NCBI GenBank assembly: GCA_037962975.1
Contig: CM075675.1
Coordinates: 48,654,501 to 48,718,500, forward strand
DNA length: 64,000 bases
Direction of reading: 5' to 3'
Origin: Clitoria ternatea
Taxonomy: Eukaryota > Streptophyta > Magnoliopsida > Fabales > Fabaceae
Shown here: positions 21,370-34,644 of the stretch, one piece after another
How positions within the stretch are numbered: the stretch's first letter is position 1
Layout of the letters: every line of letters begins with the position of its first letter
Position numbers and translations under genes: made by a program
The notes under the pieces: generated by a model
What the model was told of the DNA's origin: nothing
The model's input: the letters and a program-made list of their open reading frames with translations, nothing else
Database searches by the model: none

Positions 21370-22123
21370 CTAATGGTCCTAGGGGCACAAGACGATGTCA
21401 TGTGTAGGATGTTCCCAAGAGCATAGTCGCTAAAGTCCTCAACTGGTTCAAATTTCTCATAGGATCCATCAACTCTTGGGGGAGGATTTGATTAAAGCCT
21501 TCCAAGACTACTTCATTATAGCATGTTATTTGCCTAGAACCTTCCACACCTTGACTCAGATAAAGCAAGGTCAGAATGAGTCCTTGGAGGACTTTTTGAA
21601 GAGGTTTTATAAAGAAGTCGTCATGGTCTCAAGTTTGACGAAGCCAATTCAGTTAAATATTACCATACAGACGTTGTAGCCTAAGTCACTTTTTGTCCTA
21701 TCTTTGGCTAAGGGAGCAATGCAAACCTTCAAAGAATTTAGAACAAAGGCCATTAAGTATGTCGAGCGAGAGATTCACCTTGTGGCCATAGAGAAAAAAG
21801 ATTCTAAACTCCCACACTGACCCAAATCGGTTCTGAGGAAAAAGTCTAAGCATGAGAAGACCCTTCGGAAGGAAAGGGACAAAGACTCCGTCCCAAGGAG
21901 AAAAAAGTGTTCAATTTTGGCCATAACATTCCTCTTAGTGTAAGATCGAGTCAAATCCTTAGAGAGGTGGGCCTCCTAAGCTTCACTGTTTATGAGATAA
22001 AGAAGCCTAAATCGGTCAAGAGACTTGGTAATCCGCACAAGTATTATGAATTTCATGAGAAAACCAGCCATGCCACTAATGAATAGTGACAACTCAAAGA
22101 TGTAATTGGAGTTATGATAAGAA
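21370..22123 (+). pseudogene. Ty3/gypsy gag relic, left part
   Basis: On the plus strand a broken frame encodes a retrotransposon gag domain. The best-preserved segment (21476-21679) contains LIKAFQDYFI...KQGQNESLEDFLKRF, the classic pattern of plant Ty3/gypsy capsid domains. Further on, KYYEFHEKTSHATNE resembles the CX2-H-type knuckle found before the protease in Athila/Tat-like elements. Several stops and frameshifts interrupt it. The relic continues at 51285 on the other side of Copia-3, and the 5-bp AAGAA duplication at the junctions shows that Copia-3 inserted into it. Confidence 0.8.
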
Positions 22124-25100
22124 TGTTGGAAAATTCCCAATTTAACTTTATGAATTTTCAAATAAAGCTCAAGAACCATTGCATTAGATTATCGATTAAG
22201 AGGAGTATTATATGTAACATCCCAGGTATTTTAATCATTGGAAAAATAAATATATGGATATTTAGACTTAAAATAATACTAATCAAGTGATATGGAGTGA
22301 AAATATGATTTAAATATGAATTTAAAAGTAAATGGTATCAGGGACCTGATGCGTAACATGGCTGTGGCGCGTAGCGTCAGGGCAACTAAAGTGATCTGAC
22401 GTGTAGCGCTAGCATCGCGACCAGAATTAAAATCTTAGGGGAGTATAGAACAGAAATACATGCAAGCATTCTTCTTCTTCTTCTTCCTCCGTCTCTTCTG
22501 AACCATGGGAGCTCAATCCAAGGGGATTGTTAGTGGATTTTCAAGCTTAATCACATATTTGACTTCGGGAAAATGACGTAAGTGCCTAAAAGCCTTCAAT
22601 TCCATGTCTTTCTTATCCCTTTCTTTTCTTTCTCTCTCTACCCGCGAGTGCATGTTGGTGGGAGGCCATGATCTTGCATTTTTGGGCTTTGTGGAGCTTG
22701 GGTGTGGTTCCTAGGATAATACGTGCAAAGAAAAATTAATGGGTTTCACGTTTTGGAAAGTGTAGATTTGAGTCAAGGATCGGAAGGTAATTCGATGCGG
22801 TGGAATTGGAGAACAAGAGTTAGAAATGGAAAAGGTAAGCTTCATGGCCTTGAATTGAGGTTCTGAATATTTTAAGGTTGCGGGTTATGGTTTTGCTAAT
22901 TATAAATATTAATTGGAACTTCCTTAATTCTAAATCCTAGAGTTTTATGGATTTCGGAAAGGCCTGGCAATCGATTGGAAGATTTGGAAAGCTCGAAATC
23001 AAGGTAAGGGGGTGTGCTGGGTTAAGGCTAATGTAGAAATATAATTATACCAGTGACGTATAGGAAAAAGATGTATGATAGCCGCTTTTAATTATTTTGA
23101 ATTAAATTGAATAAGTTATGATGAAATGTGAAGTATATGAAATGGAAGTAAGAATATTAAGAAGGAAGATTAACTAATAAGATTGGTAAATGGCATTAGT
23201 ATGGAAATGAGATCATGTGAGGAAACATGAATTTATAAACTATAATGAATAAATTGATAAGGAAGTAATGTAGACGGAGTTCATAATAAAAGAGTGTAGT
23301 TGTAAGCCATAGCGAATACTACGGGTGCATTACATTTAAAAGTGGTGATGGGTTTTAAGTTAATGAATTAAGAAAGAACAAGTGACAATGTTGTTAATAA
23401 TAATAAATATAATGAATTATAATGGGAATGCATAGCTGTATCAGCAAGAAAGTGAGATGATGTAGATAGGTATGAGGTTAGGAATTCTATTAGATAAGCC
23501 TAATAGGGAGTTAATGAAAATGATGCTTATACTGAATCATTGATGCCTATAAATGATGTAATGTATTAATGATGTACTGTGTGTATGTACGATGTGGTGT
23601 AATGATTGGATTGGTGGAATTATGTGAATGAGTAGCATTACTTATATGTATATCAGAGGATTGAGACGCGAAACTTGTGCCAATTAAGTAGAGAAACTAA
23701 GGTAAGTGATTAATTATGTGACTGTGTGTATGTACATGGATATCACGAATTTGATCCTGATTGATGATGAATCTTATTATAGTGTATTGAGGAGTTAAAT
23801 GTGATGATGATCTATGAGATGATGTATGCATGTAAGGAAGTATTTTTGTCCTTGAAATAAATAATAATTATGTTGTTTAAAGTGCATGTCAATATGATTG
23901 TGAATAATTGTTGATAGTGAATACGAATAAGGAATTGAGATGCCCTGTGGTGTGTTATGATTGGTGAGAAATGATGACCCAAGAAATTATGGCATTGTGT
24001 CAGTGGGCTTGGCAAGTCGGGCGCTCAAGTGATGGTTATAATTTATTATTGATGAGCCACAAGATGTATGAGAACCGATTGATTATGTGATTTATGTGGT
24101 GAAGGATGACCGGCGGTATGATGTACCCCTCATTTTCTAGCTCCCGTGGTTTTTATACCCAGTTGAGCTACCCAGTGGTCAAGTCGGACCCAGTGGTTGA
24201 GGTGGGGAGCCAAGTCGGGCTCAGTGAACCAAATCGGGTTCACAGGGTGTCAAGTCAGACCCCCAACTGAAGGTCGATCCTTATCCGGATACTAGGGCGT
24301 CATATTATTTGAGAGTCAGTTGTGTTTCTTATGCTTGGACATGCCGTGATGGTTATATCTGTGATATGTGATGATGAATCTATTTATTGAGATAAGTTAA
24401 GTTTCTGTTATGAATGACCTCATAATTGGTGAGCATGCGAATGTTTGTATATGTGTATATATGTATGATTAAGTTAGTGTGGTGCTTGATGGTATGGAAT
24501 AATGTGATGTAGTGGATAGTGATGGTCTACTAATAATAATAATAATTGAATTGTGATGATAACTATTGTGGTTAAATAAGGATGTAGCTCGACTACATTT
24601 TTTCTAGCATTAGTGTATTTATTTCTGTGTTGATCCTTGATTCCAACCACTCACCCCCTTTATTTGTGGTTTTAGTAACTGGCAGTAGATTACTGATGGA
24701 CACCGTAGAGACAAACACTAAATGAGGCCAGGACGAGGTGGAGGACAAAATGCATTGATGGTTATGCATATATGTATATTTATTTAATGTTTCTGAATGT
24801 AGATTCAACTGTTGATGTGGAGCGTATGAGTTTAATTAGCATATATAGGTATGACGATACTAAATGGTGTGGAGCCATCTAGATAGCTAAGTGATTATAG
24901 CATATATTAGATATATTTGCATAACTGTGGTATCCAGTATATGCTCCCTGATGAGTGTTGATTTGTTTATGTACATTTGTGTGCGGTATGTGGCTTATAT
25001 GTTTTTGTTGATGGATTTATAGTTAATGGCACTGAGCCATTAGCTTTTATATATGTGGTATGCCCGGGTTCTGCTTGATTCATGTGTGTGATGTGACATT

Positions 25101-26382
25101 GAGCCATGTATGAAATTAATTATGCAATATGGGCATGATATGTTTTATTCTGGGCTTTTGTGTAGTATGTGTGTGATTTTAGTGAAGAGTTGAATGCTTA
25201 GGCGATGTTGAATGAATTCATGAAGGGTGATGAGTTGCATAAGTTAAGAATTGTGATTTTTGATCTAAAATTGATGTTATTGTGGTAAATGGAGAGAAAT
25301 TATGAAGTTAGTATGGCAAGTAATGAGAATTAGTGACTTCTAGGTAAAGTTGAGGAACTGCATGGGTGAAATGGAGATATGGTGAGATTCAGGATCCCTA
25401 GAGAATCTCTATAGCTTTCTTAGGTTAATTATGATTTGTGTGCATATTTGGTTGTATTAAAAATAGGTTTGAAATAGTTTTGGTACCTTTAGTTACATAA
25501 AAGTGTTTAAATTGCAATCTCGCACATGACTCACTCATGTGATGGAATCTTGACAAACGGACGACGCCGACAGTGTAGGAATGGGGAAAACATATGGCCC
25601 GTAAAATTTCATGGTAATCGGATCTGAACGGGCCAATTGTGTAGGTTAGAAGTTGACCGATTGGCCTAAAACGCATAACAGCAATAGCTGCTGTTTTGGT
25701 GTGCTGATGCTCAGCATCAGCCTAGCGCATAGTGCCAGGGCTGCGAACAAGGCCTCATGCGTAACGTCAGTCTGACGCGTAGCGCCAGACCCCTGTTCTT
25801 TAAACCTTGTGTTTTTGGCATTTCAAATGGAGTTTGTACTTTGTAGGAGTTATATAATCAGTGTTTCGTAATGTTTTACTAAAAATGATTATCTTGGTAA
25901 TTATGGACTAATTAAAATATTTAATTATGAAAAAAATTATTGTAAAATTTAATTAAACGCATAAAAATAAAATGTAAATTGACGTAGGACGTCACATTAT
26001 AGAATTACTTGGATCCATTGATCTTGATTGAGGGTAGCAGCGGAATGATTTGTTGGTTCTATGGTCTTCCTTAGCCAAATCACTGGATTCCTTAATAGGA
26101 CTTGATATTTCTCCTTGATGGGGCAGAAAAAATTAGGTTTTTGATTTGACGTATTTAGGACCATGGCCACTGGTTGATTATATATACCTGTTAGGGTTCC
26201 CATTAAACCCTAACGGCCCAAATCCTGGTTTCTACTCATATAAGCCCATATTATTAATATTGATAGTCTAACGGGCTCACTAATATTAGATCACCTTAAT
26301 TGAGCACAATTAAATAGCCAATCTAATTTCTATAAATAATAAATCAGCCCATATTAATTATTTAAAATTAAAATTTCTAACA
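22124..26382 (-). repeat. 3' LTR of Copia-3, split by a solo LTR
   Basis: The LTR consists of 22124-22212 and 26002-26382, together 470 bp, the same length as the right LTR. It is interrupted at 22213-25996 by a long solo LTR with the target duplication TTATA (22208-22212 and 25997-26001). The polypurine tract CCCCAAGTGGGAGAT, minus strand, abuts its right end. Confidence 0.92.
22213..25996. mobile_element. Solo long LTR A (gypsy-type)
   Basis: This 3784-bp insertion starts TGTAACATCCC and ends GACGTCACA. It is flanked by TTATA duplications and carries no gag, pol or primer site. It is therefore best read as a solo LTR left by recombination of a Ty3/gypsy element with very long LTRs. Near both ends it has clusters of a GC-rich motif like GCGTAGCGCCAG (22347-22430 and 25715-25790). 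A segment at about 24165-24265 repeats 'CAAGTCGG' several times in CA/GT-rich context. Long LTRs starting TGTAAC are typical of chromovirus lineages such as Tekay, but without internal sequence the lineage is not settled. Confidence 0.8.
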
Positions 26383-29173
26383 ATCTCCCACTTGGGGTTT
26401 ATATTCATTTAAGTATTCATATTTACAAAATTGTTTAGGTGCGTAACTGTATGCTATTTACTTTTAGAGTATCCTTGAAAAATCTGGTCCATCTTATAAT
26501 ACAACAGGGAACCACCGCAGATTTCATCGTAATTAGATTTGACCATTCCATAATGATCACCACAATTGTTATGTACTCGATGACATAGATCAAATACGGA
26601 TAAGTGGCATGGAAATTACATGCAATGTGATCTTAGGCATGTCTATTTCCAACTGGTCCAAACTTTATTCTTTATAGAGATCATCACAATATAAGTTTTG
26701 CATAAAATAAGCTAAATCAAAATAACAAACATCAACTAAAACATATAGAATAAATGAGACTCCCACTTAAATTAAGATTCTACGAGGAGTTACACCTATA
26801 TGAGCAATGTGCTCATGAAAAACTTTAGGCACTAAACCCTTAGCAAGTGAATCAGCTAGCATAAATTTAGTCCTTATGTGTTCTATAGAAATTTGTTTAT
26901 TCTGAACTCTTTCCTTTACAACCAAAAACTTAATATCAATGAATTTTGACTTGGTTGTACTATTGTTGTTGTTGGAATAAATAACTACTGATTTATTATC
27001 ACAATGGATCTTCAATGGTCTTCCAATGCCATCAACCACACGCAAATTAGTGATAAACTTTCACAGTTATATAACATGCTTTGATGCCTCAAAGCAAGCA
27101 ATAAACTCTGCAGCCATGGTTGAAGAAGCTATAATAGTCTGTTTAACAGACTTCCAAGAGATAGCTCCTTCAGCCAACATAAAAATATATCTTGATGTAG
27201 AGCATTTGTTGTTTTGACATCCAGCAAAATCAGAGTCAGAGTAACCAATGATCTCTAAATTGTATGACTTTTGAAAAGTTAGCATATATCCTTTTGTTCT
27301 CTTCAAGTAGCGCATTACACGCTTTACTTCCTTCTAATGCTGTATCCTTGGATTACTTAAGTATCTGCCCAAAACTCTCTTTACAAATGCAATATCGGGA
27401 CGAGTACAAACTTGAGTGTACATAAGACTTCCCACAGCTGAAGCATAGGGAATCTTTTGTATCTCATTTATTTAAAGATCATTATTAGGACACTGTTTGA
27501 GGCTAAAATTGTCTCCCTTAGCTATCGGGGTATCTCCTGGTTTACAATCTTTCATGCCGAATCTATTCAAAACTTTATCGATATAGCTATCTTGTGATAA
27601 CCTTAAGATACCAAGAGAATAATCTCTTAGTATTTCAATACCTAATACAAAAGAGGCTTCACCAAGATCTTTCATTTCAAAATTCTTTGTTAGAAATTTC
27701 TTGGTTTCATGTAATAAGCCTATATTGTTGCTAGCAAGCAATATATCATCGACATATAACACCAAGAATATATATTTACTCCCACTAAATTTATGATAAA
27801 CACAATCATCAACTATATTTTCCTTAAAATCATATGAGGTAATAGTTTGATGAAATTTGTGATACCATTGACGGGAAGCTTGTTTAAGACCATAGATGGA
27901 TTTCTTTAATTTGCATACCATAGACTTTGAGTCACCAATCACAAAATTTTCTGGTTACAACATGTAAATTGTTTCTTCTACGTCACCATTTAGAAACGTG
28001 ATTTTAACATCCATCTGATAGAGCTGTAGGTCATAATGAGCTACAAGTGCCATGATTGTCCTAAAAGAATCCTTTGAAGACACTGGAGAGAAGGTTTCTA
28101 TGTAGTCGATGCCTTCTTTTTGAGTGAAGCCTTTAGCAACTAAACGTACCTTATATCTCTCAACATTACCCTTTGAATCTTGGTTTTAAATATCCATTTG
28201 AAACCAATGGGATTCATACCTTTAGGTAATTCAATAAGATCCCAAACATTATTGTCTTGCATAGACTTCATCTCATCCTTTATAGCATTAATCCACTTTT
28301 GAGAGTTAGAACTTTGCATACCTTGACAGAAATTGAGTGGATCATTTTCTGTTAAACTAATGCCATCCTCATGTTCTTGAAGAAACACAACATAATCATC
28401 TGGAATTGTACTTCTTCTTTCTCTAGTGGATCTCATCAATGGCACTTCTTGAGGTTGTTGAGCTTGCTCTATAGGTTCTTGAGGAAAAACCTCATTGTTG
28501 TCTTGTGCTGGGACAATGTTAGGAATAACTCCATTATTATCCTTTATTACTGGAGTAGATACTAGAATAATAATAGGCACGAGAACTTGGTCATGGTTAA
28601 AACCCAGTTCTTCCTCAAAGACAGCATTCCTTATGTTCTATTCCTTCCCAAACTCAACATCCTCAAGGAATCTCGCATTCCCTGTCTCAAAAATTAATTT
28701 AGTAGTAGGATTATAAAATTTATAGCCCCGAGAACGTTCAGGATAACCAATAAAATAACACTTAACAATCCTTGATTCCAGCTTGCTTTCATGCTATCTA
28801 TAAGGACGCGCCTCAGCTGGACAACCCAAAATGTGTAAATGTTTTAAACTTGGCTTTTTACCAGTCCATAGCTCATAAGGAGTTTTGTTAACTGCTTTAC
28901 TTGGCACCCTATTTAGGATGTAAACTGCAGTCTTAAGCGCTTCTCCCCATAATGACTCTGGCAAAGAAGAATGACTAATCATACTTCTCACCATATCCTT
29001 AAGAGTCCTATTTCTACGTTCTGTAACACCATTCATGCTTGGTTTCCCAAGCATAGTATACTGAGGAACGATGCCACATTCCCGTAGGAAAAGCTTAAAA
29101 GGCCCTGGACGTTGTTCACTTGATCCATCATATCTACCATAATATTCACCTTCACAGTCAGATTTGATAGCCT

Positions 29174-29390
29174 TAATTTTCTTTCCAAGTTGAAGTTCAA
29201 CCTCAACTTTGAAAGTTTTGAAAACTCCTAGGGGTCGAGACTTCTCATGAATTAAAAATAGGTAGTTGTACCTTGAATAGTCATCTATGAACGTAATGAA
29301 ATATTGTTGTCCATTCCATGATGCCGTAGGGAATGGTCCACAGATATCTGTGTGAATTAATTTTAAAACGTCCTTAGCCCTTTCAACACC

Positions 29391-29464
<74 letters not shown>

Positions 29465-29592
29465 GAGTTTGTTTGTTTGCCCTTAATGCATTTAACGCAT
29501 ACCTCAAACTTTGATATGTCTAAAGATCCAAGAATCTCATCCTTTTTAACTTTATTTTGTTAAGAAGTCCCTCCTACAACATCCTTATTGTT
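29174..29592. repeat. First copy of a ~419-bp tandem duplication in Copia-3
   Basis: The segment from 'aattttctttcc' near 29174 to 'cttattgtt' near 29592 is repeated directly at 29593-29950. The second copy is interrupted by the Ogre-type element and finishes at 48352-48422. The two copies differ at only a few bases, so the duplication is younger than Copia-3 but older than the Ogre-type insertion. Confidence 0.85.
29391..29465. repeat. (ATT)n microsatellite, copy 1
   Basis: About 25 units of TTA/ATT interrupt the integrase zinc-binding region of Copia-3. A second, slightly longer array at 29810-29889 lies at the same place in the duplicated copy. Confidence 0.95.
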
Positions 29593-29809
29593 TAATTTTC
29601 TTTCCAAGTTAAAGTTCAACCTCAGCTTTGAAAGTTTTGAAAACGCCTAGGGGTCGAGACTTCTCATGAATTAAAAATAGGTAGTTGTACCTTGAATAGT
29701 CATCTATGAACGTAATGAAATATTGTTGTCCATTCCATGATGCCGTAGGGAATGGTCCACATATATCTGTGTGAATTAATTTTAAAACATCCTTAGCCCT
29801 TTCAACACC

Positions 29810-29889
<80 letters not shown>

Positions 29890-29950
29890 GAGTTTGTTTG
29901 TTTGCCCTTAATGCATTCAACGCATACCTCAAACTTTGATATGTCTAAAG
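29593..29950. repeat. Second copy of the Copia-3 duplication, left part
   Basis: This near-identical repeat of 29174-29536 includes its own (ATT)n array (29810-29889, about 80 bp against 75). It ends at the TAAAG target site of the Ogre-type element. The rest of the copy is at 48352-48422. Confidence 0.85.
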
Positions 29951-32900
29951 TGTCGCGACCGGGGTCCCGACACACGACGCGGACTGGTTAAAGACAAATA
30001 AAAGAAAATTGAAACTGCATTGAAAATGAGGCCCTTGGGAGGCCTAAAGAAAATAAAGGGTATTAGCACCCCACACTGTCCGTCAAAAAAAACGGTTACC
30101 CAAATTGATCATGTATAATTTCACAAAAATGATTATCTAATATTTCATCCTTCATAAAAACAATGATAAATAAGATACATACTAATAATAATAAAAATTA
30201 CATATAAATAAGAATAAAACAAAAATAATAATAAAACATATGTCCTAAGTTTGTTATTTTTTTTAGTTCTAAGAAAACAAACAAACAAATAATTAAAAGG
30301 CCATAAAAATAAAAACGATAAGACGTCTTGTCTTAATTATTTTCTAGAAAAAAATCTATTGGTTTTATTGAGAAATATAAAGTTCAAAACAAACAAATAA
30401 ATAAATAAAAAGTTAAAAAAAGCAAAAGAAAGAAAAAAAATAGAATTAAACACGTCAAAATGAAAATAAAGAAATATATATACTTAATTAACTAAAATTG
30501 ACAAAGGAATATTATTTAATTATTTTTTAGAAAAAAAATAAGATTAATAAGATGTCTCATCTAAATTAATCTCATCTTAAATTTAAGAAAAAAATGAATG
30601 AATAAATAACACACTATTTATTAGTCTTGATTTTTTATTTTTTTTATTTTTTATGAAAGTGATTTTTTCTTAATTATTAAAAGCTTACTAAAAGAAAATA
30701 ATAGGAAATCATGACCATAATAAAAATGCATAATTATGTATATATATATATACATATTTATAAACTATTAAAATGGTCAAACGTAAATAAATAAATAGAA
30801 AGTGTAGAAAAATAAATAAATAAATAAAGGCAAAAAGATAAATAACTAAAAATAAAAGTACAGAGAATAAATAATAAAAAAAAATAAAAAAATAAAGTAC
30901 AGAAAAATAAATAAAAGTTCAAAAAAATGAAAATAAAAATAAATAGACATAACAATAAATACATAAAAATAAAAGAGCAAAAAAATAAATACATAAAATA
31001 AAGGGGCAGAAAAATAAATAATAAAAATAAAGAAGCAGAAAAGTAAATAACAAAAATAAAGGGGCAAGAAAGTAAATAATAAAAATAAAGAGACAGAAAA
31101 GTAAATAGTAAAAATAAAGGGACGGGAAAGTAAATACATGAAAATAAAGGGGTAGAAATGTAAATAACAAAAATAAAGGGGCAGAAAAGTAAATACATGA
31201 AAATAAAGGAGAAGAAAAGTAAATAATAAAAATAAAGGGGACAGGAAAGTAAATACATAAAAATAAAGGGGCAGAAATGTAAATAACAAAAATAAAGGGG
31301 CAGAAAAGTAAATACATGAAAATAAAGGGGCCGAAAAGTAAATAACAAAAATAAAGGGACAAGAAAGTAAATAAATAAAATAAAAGGGCATAAAAATAAA
31401 TAAATAAAGATAAAAATGTAAAAAATAAAAAAATAAACTAATAATTGCAGAAATATAAAGTGCGTATAAATAAAATACAGAAAAATAAATTAACAATAAT
31501 AAAAGTACAGAAAAGTAAATAAAGAGAAATAAAAGTGTGAAAAAAAAAAATAAATAAATAAATAAAAATAAGGGTACAAATAAATAAATAAAGATGGAAA
31601 TGCATAAAAATAAATAAACAGATAAATAACTGCAGAAAAATAAAGTGTAGGAAAATAAAGTGCTTGAATATAAATAAAGAAAAATAAAAATGCAGAAAAA
31701 TAAATAACAATTAAATAAAGACGAATAAATAAATGTAAATAAACAACCTTGTATTAATAAAAAATACCTTGGTACAAGATCAATTACAGAGAAACTAGAA
31801 CGGAAGTCGGGAAATCAATTTTGTGTAGATTTCCTTTGCTTTTGGCTTTGTTTGAACTCGATTTGAAGGTATTTGGACACCGGTTACAACACTTGGACAG
31901 TATTTTGGCTCACAAAAACTCACATACTAAGACAAACTAGAGTGGTGCACTCATTTTCCTAACTAGGATTACACAACATAATTTTTGAAAACCAAAACTT
32001 CTAAAAATTCTCACAAAAATTTAACACTCTTTCCCCTCTTTTCTTCTTCTTCCTTTCTAAATGCCTCAATATCACCTTCTATTTATAGAAGAAAACTGGC
32101 ATTGGATCCTCCATAAATGACATCACTTTTCTACTTTTTCAATTTGTCCAAATTTGATGTCAATTTCCCCAATTTTCTCCAATTATCCAACCAAACCGGG
32201 GCCCACTACTAAAATCACCGAAAACCTACGTGACTTTTCTTTTCTTTTTTTTAATTCTGTTTTTTTAACTCTTTTTTTGGACCCTTTTTTTTGGCCCATT
32301 TCATTTTTTTGATTTTTTTTTGCCCATTTTCCTCTTTTTTTTAGATTTTTTTTTGTCTTTTTTTGGGCCCTTTTTTTTCTTTTTCTTTTTCTTTTTCTTT
32401 TTTTTGCCCTTTTTTTATTTGATTTTTATTTTTATTTTTATTATTTTCATTTTTTTATTTTTTTTGCCCATTTATTTTTTTTATTTTTTTCTGATTTTTC
32501 TCTCTTTTTTTGGGCCTTTTATTTAAAAATATGAATAGAAACATAAATTATTTATTACATATATGGAAATAAATAAAGTATCCAATAAATATAAATTACT
32601 ACCCACACTATAAGGAGTAAAAAGGTAGTCACAAAACATCGTCTTCCCTCCCTTATTCTTTCCTCTTGGCTTCGGCATCCATCTGCCATTGCTTGAGAGA
32701 AATGAAGAGAATTGATGAAATAAGAGGTGTGGTAGGAAATGAAGAGGGATTGAGTATTTATATAAATGGGGAATGGTTACTATTCCAACAGTCACTATGC
32801 AATTTTTAATATTATTTTTAAATATGATCCGGGGTGGCAATCTGGACTGGACGAGGTTCTAAGCACTGTACCGTGTCACCAATAAGAACTAGTAAGTCAT

Positions 32901-33262
32901 AACCGGGGTCTAAAATCATCGGTCAACTATGGACATTTCTCTTCACCTCGGTTAAATATTAAGCATTAAGGAATCTTCTGCAGGTTTACCTCCGATGTGT
33001 CTTGAAGTTCAAGTACGGATTAAGACATCAGTTTTAACTTGAAAAACCTCGGATTCCCACCGAATTGAGGTGTAAAATACCGTACTCCACTGAGGCTGTA
33101 CGAGCTTAAAATTAGTGAGGTAACACCGGTCATGAGACCGTGCTAGGACCCCGGTTAATGCAGTCAACATGGACTCCAGATTCTAGGACAAATAAACTCT
33201 CTTTTTTTCTTTTTTTCATATTTTAATATATATATTTTGCCGGACAAAAATAGGTGTTCACA
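29951..33262 (-). repeat. 3' LTR of the Ogre-type element (3312 bp)
   Basis: The LTR begins TGTCGCGACCGGGG and ends GTGTTCACA. Compared with the right LTR it lacks about 124 bp after 'aaaataaaggg' near 30060. The lost block corresponds to roughly 44998-45121. It includes an A-rich tandem array (30780-31735), a T-rich tract (32220-32525) and TATA-like sequences on the minus strand. Confidence 0.93.
30780..31735. repeat. A-rich tandem array in the left Ogre LTR
   Basis: Units of roughly 30-40 bp built on ATAAAGGGGCAGAAAAGTAA plus AATAACAAAA recur throughout. On the minus strand the array lacks stops and gives long frames rich in Phe, Leu, Tyr and Ile. I regard these as by-products of the repeat. 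The right LTR has the same array at about 45840-46830 with different unit counts. Confidence 0.85.
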
Positions 33263-34644
33263 GATGCCCCTCTTTACTTCTTTTCATGAAAGAATATGAG
33301 ACATATTCATATTATTGATGTGAAAAGAAAGTAAAGACGTGAACACCACTAAGAATACTCGACAACTTTTGGCAATGGTGTTTCCCCAATGCCAGATAGT
33401 TTAAGGAGGAGCATCTGGAACATGGCAGGAAGATAAATGACATAACCTAAGAGTTGATACCTGAAGCTTCGAAAGAAAATAAACGATATATGAGGTTGTC
33501 TTGACATTTTGAGGAGCCTAAGAATGGGTATTTGAGGCTTTGACACAAAATAGATGACAGGGGGCTGCCCCTGACTGGCTTTGATTGAAGTAGCCTAGGG
33601 AAGAATACCTGAGGCTTTGACATAAACTAAATGACTGGGGGGATGCCCCTGACTTGATTTTGATTGAGATAGCCTACGGAAGAATACTTGAGGCTTTGAC
33701 ATGGAATAAATGACTGGGGGATGCCCCTGATTTGATTTTGGTTGAAATAGCTTAGGGAAGGATACCTGAGGCTTTGACATGAAAATAAATGACTGGGGGG
33801 ATGCCCCTGACTTGATTTTGGTTGAAATAACCTAGGGAAGGATTTCTGAGGCTTTGACATGAAATAAATGACTGGGGGGATGCCACTGATTTGATTTTGG
33901 TTGAAATAGGCTAGGGAAGAATACCTGAGGCTTTGACATGGAATAAATGACTGGGGGATGCCCCTGATTTGATTTTGGTTGAAATAGCCTAGGGAAGGAT
34001 ACCTGAGGCTTTGACATGAAAATAAATGACCTGGGAAAATGCCCCTGGCTTAGTTTGAGTAGCCTAGGAATGGATACCTGAGGCATGAATTAAGACTTAA
34101 GGGAAATATCTCTGCTATAGTGACTTATGGTGGAGAATTAAAAAAAGTGTCTGAAACCATCTTAGTAATGACTTGGCTAAGGGTTCCGAGTGAATACAAG
34201 GATTTCCTTTTCACATCTTAGTAAACCATCTTTACTGGAGTTAGGTGATAGGCTGAAACTGTTAATCTCGACTCTTCATGGGGAGCATTTGTCCTTGTTG
34301 TACCCTCAAACATGCATGAAAGAAATAGTCAAGTGGAAAGCCAAAGGTTAAAGATCTTGTTTCCCCCAAGTGACTACCATAATCCTTATGGGACTTATTT
34401 TTACTCATGGCAGAGCGGAATATCCTTGATTACCAAGGTCTGTGTAATTGGGAAGTATCAAGCTCGTTTGAGATTAAAAATATGCTTTTCATGATTTTTT
34501 TAATATTTTTCACAAAATACATGCAAATGAAACCTGACAAGACAAGGATTGGAACTGAAATTGAGAATTCCATATATTTACATCATAATTTTTAATCCAA
34601 ACTTTTAGAGGACATAAAGACTCCCCTATCCCTTTAGAGTATGC
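33263..34644 (-). other. 3' UTR and polypurine tract of the Ogre-type element
   Basis: The minus-strand tract AAAGAGGGGC lies immediately inside the left LTR (33263-33277) and acts as polypurine tract. The rest is non-coding up to the integrase stop. It includes the 78-bp repeats at 33530-34086. Nothing else is recognisable. Confidence 0.7.
33530..34086. repeat. ~78-bp tandem repeats in the Ogre 3' UTR
   Basis: About seven copies of a 77-80 bp unit start with GAGGCTTTGACAT, at 33534, 33611, 33690, 33768, 33848, 33927 and 34004. Copies differ by a few bases and small indels. Tandem arrays at this position are a known feature of Ogre/Tat elements and have been linked to the origin of satellite repeats. 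Confidence 0.92.

Larger units (their letters stand above)
26767..29592 (-). pseudogene. Copia-3 pol pseudogene (integrase, RT, RNase H)
   Basis: Several minus-strand frames, broken by stops and shifts, together cover part of a copia polyprotein. At 28794-29390 is the integrase core with HTDICGPFP, FIDDYSR and 'NGVTERRNR'. At 28140-28580 is the linker and start of RT (PIGFKWIFK). At 27472-27942 is the RT core with LYVDDIL. At 26767-27315 is RNase H with SDSDFAG and HCDN. The N-terminal integrase zinc region is cut by an (ATT)n expansion, and the protease is absent. The reading-frame breaks are scattered, as expected for an old inactive copy. Confidence 0.88.

Noticed and set aside
22213..25996. 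Solo LTR A considered as a complete small retrotransposon
   Set aside because: There is no internal LTR pair, primer site or polypurine tract, and only one TG...CA unit lies between the target duplications. The same reasoning applies to solo LTR B.
29391..29889. Poly-isoleucine protein segments
   Set aside because: They are translations of the (ATT)n microsatellites. The flanking integrase sequence shows the original frame is shifted across the array.
30758..31710. Long minus-strand open frames of 90-216 codons rich in Phe, Leu, Tyr and Ile
   Set aside because: They arise from the A-rich tandem array in the Ogre LTR. All three frames are open because the repeat lacks stop codons. The same happens at 45904-46793. 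No membrane-protein family is implied.
32220..32525. T-rich tract with a plus-strand Phe-rich frame
   Set aside because: It is a simple-sequence T tract within the Ogre LTR, repeated at 47320-47600. It shows no coding features.
33530..34086. Regularly spaced repeats considered as a CRISPR-like array
   Set aside because: The whole ~78-bp unit is repeated, without unique spacers, inside a plant retrotransposon UTR. It is an ordinary tandem repeat.
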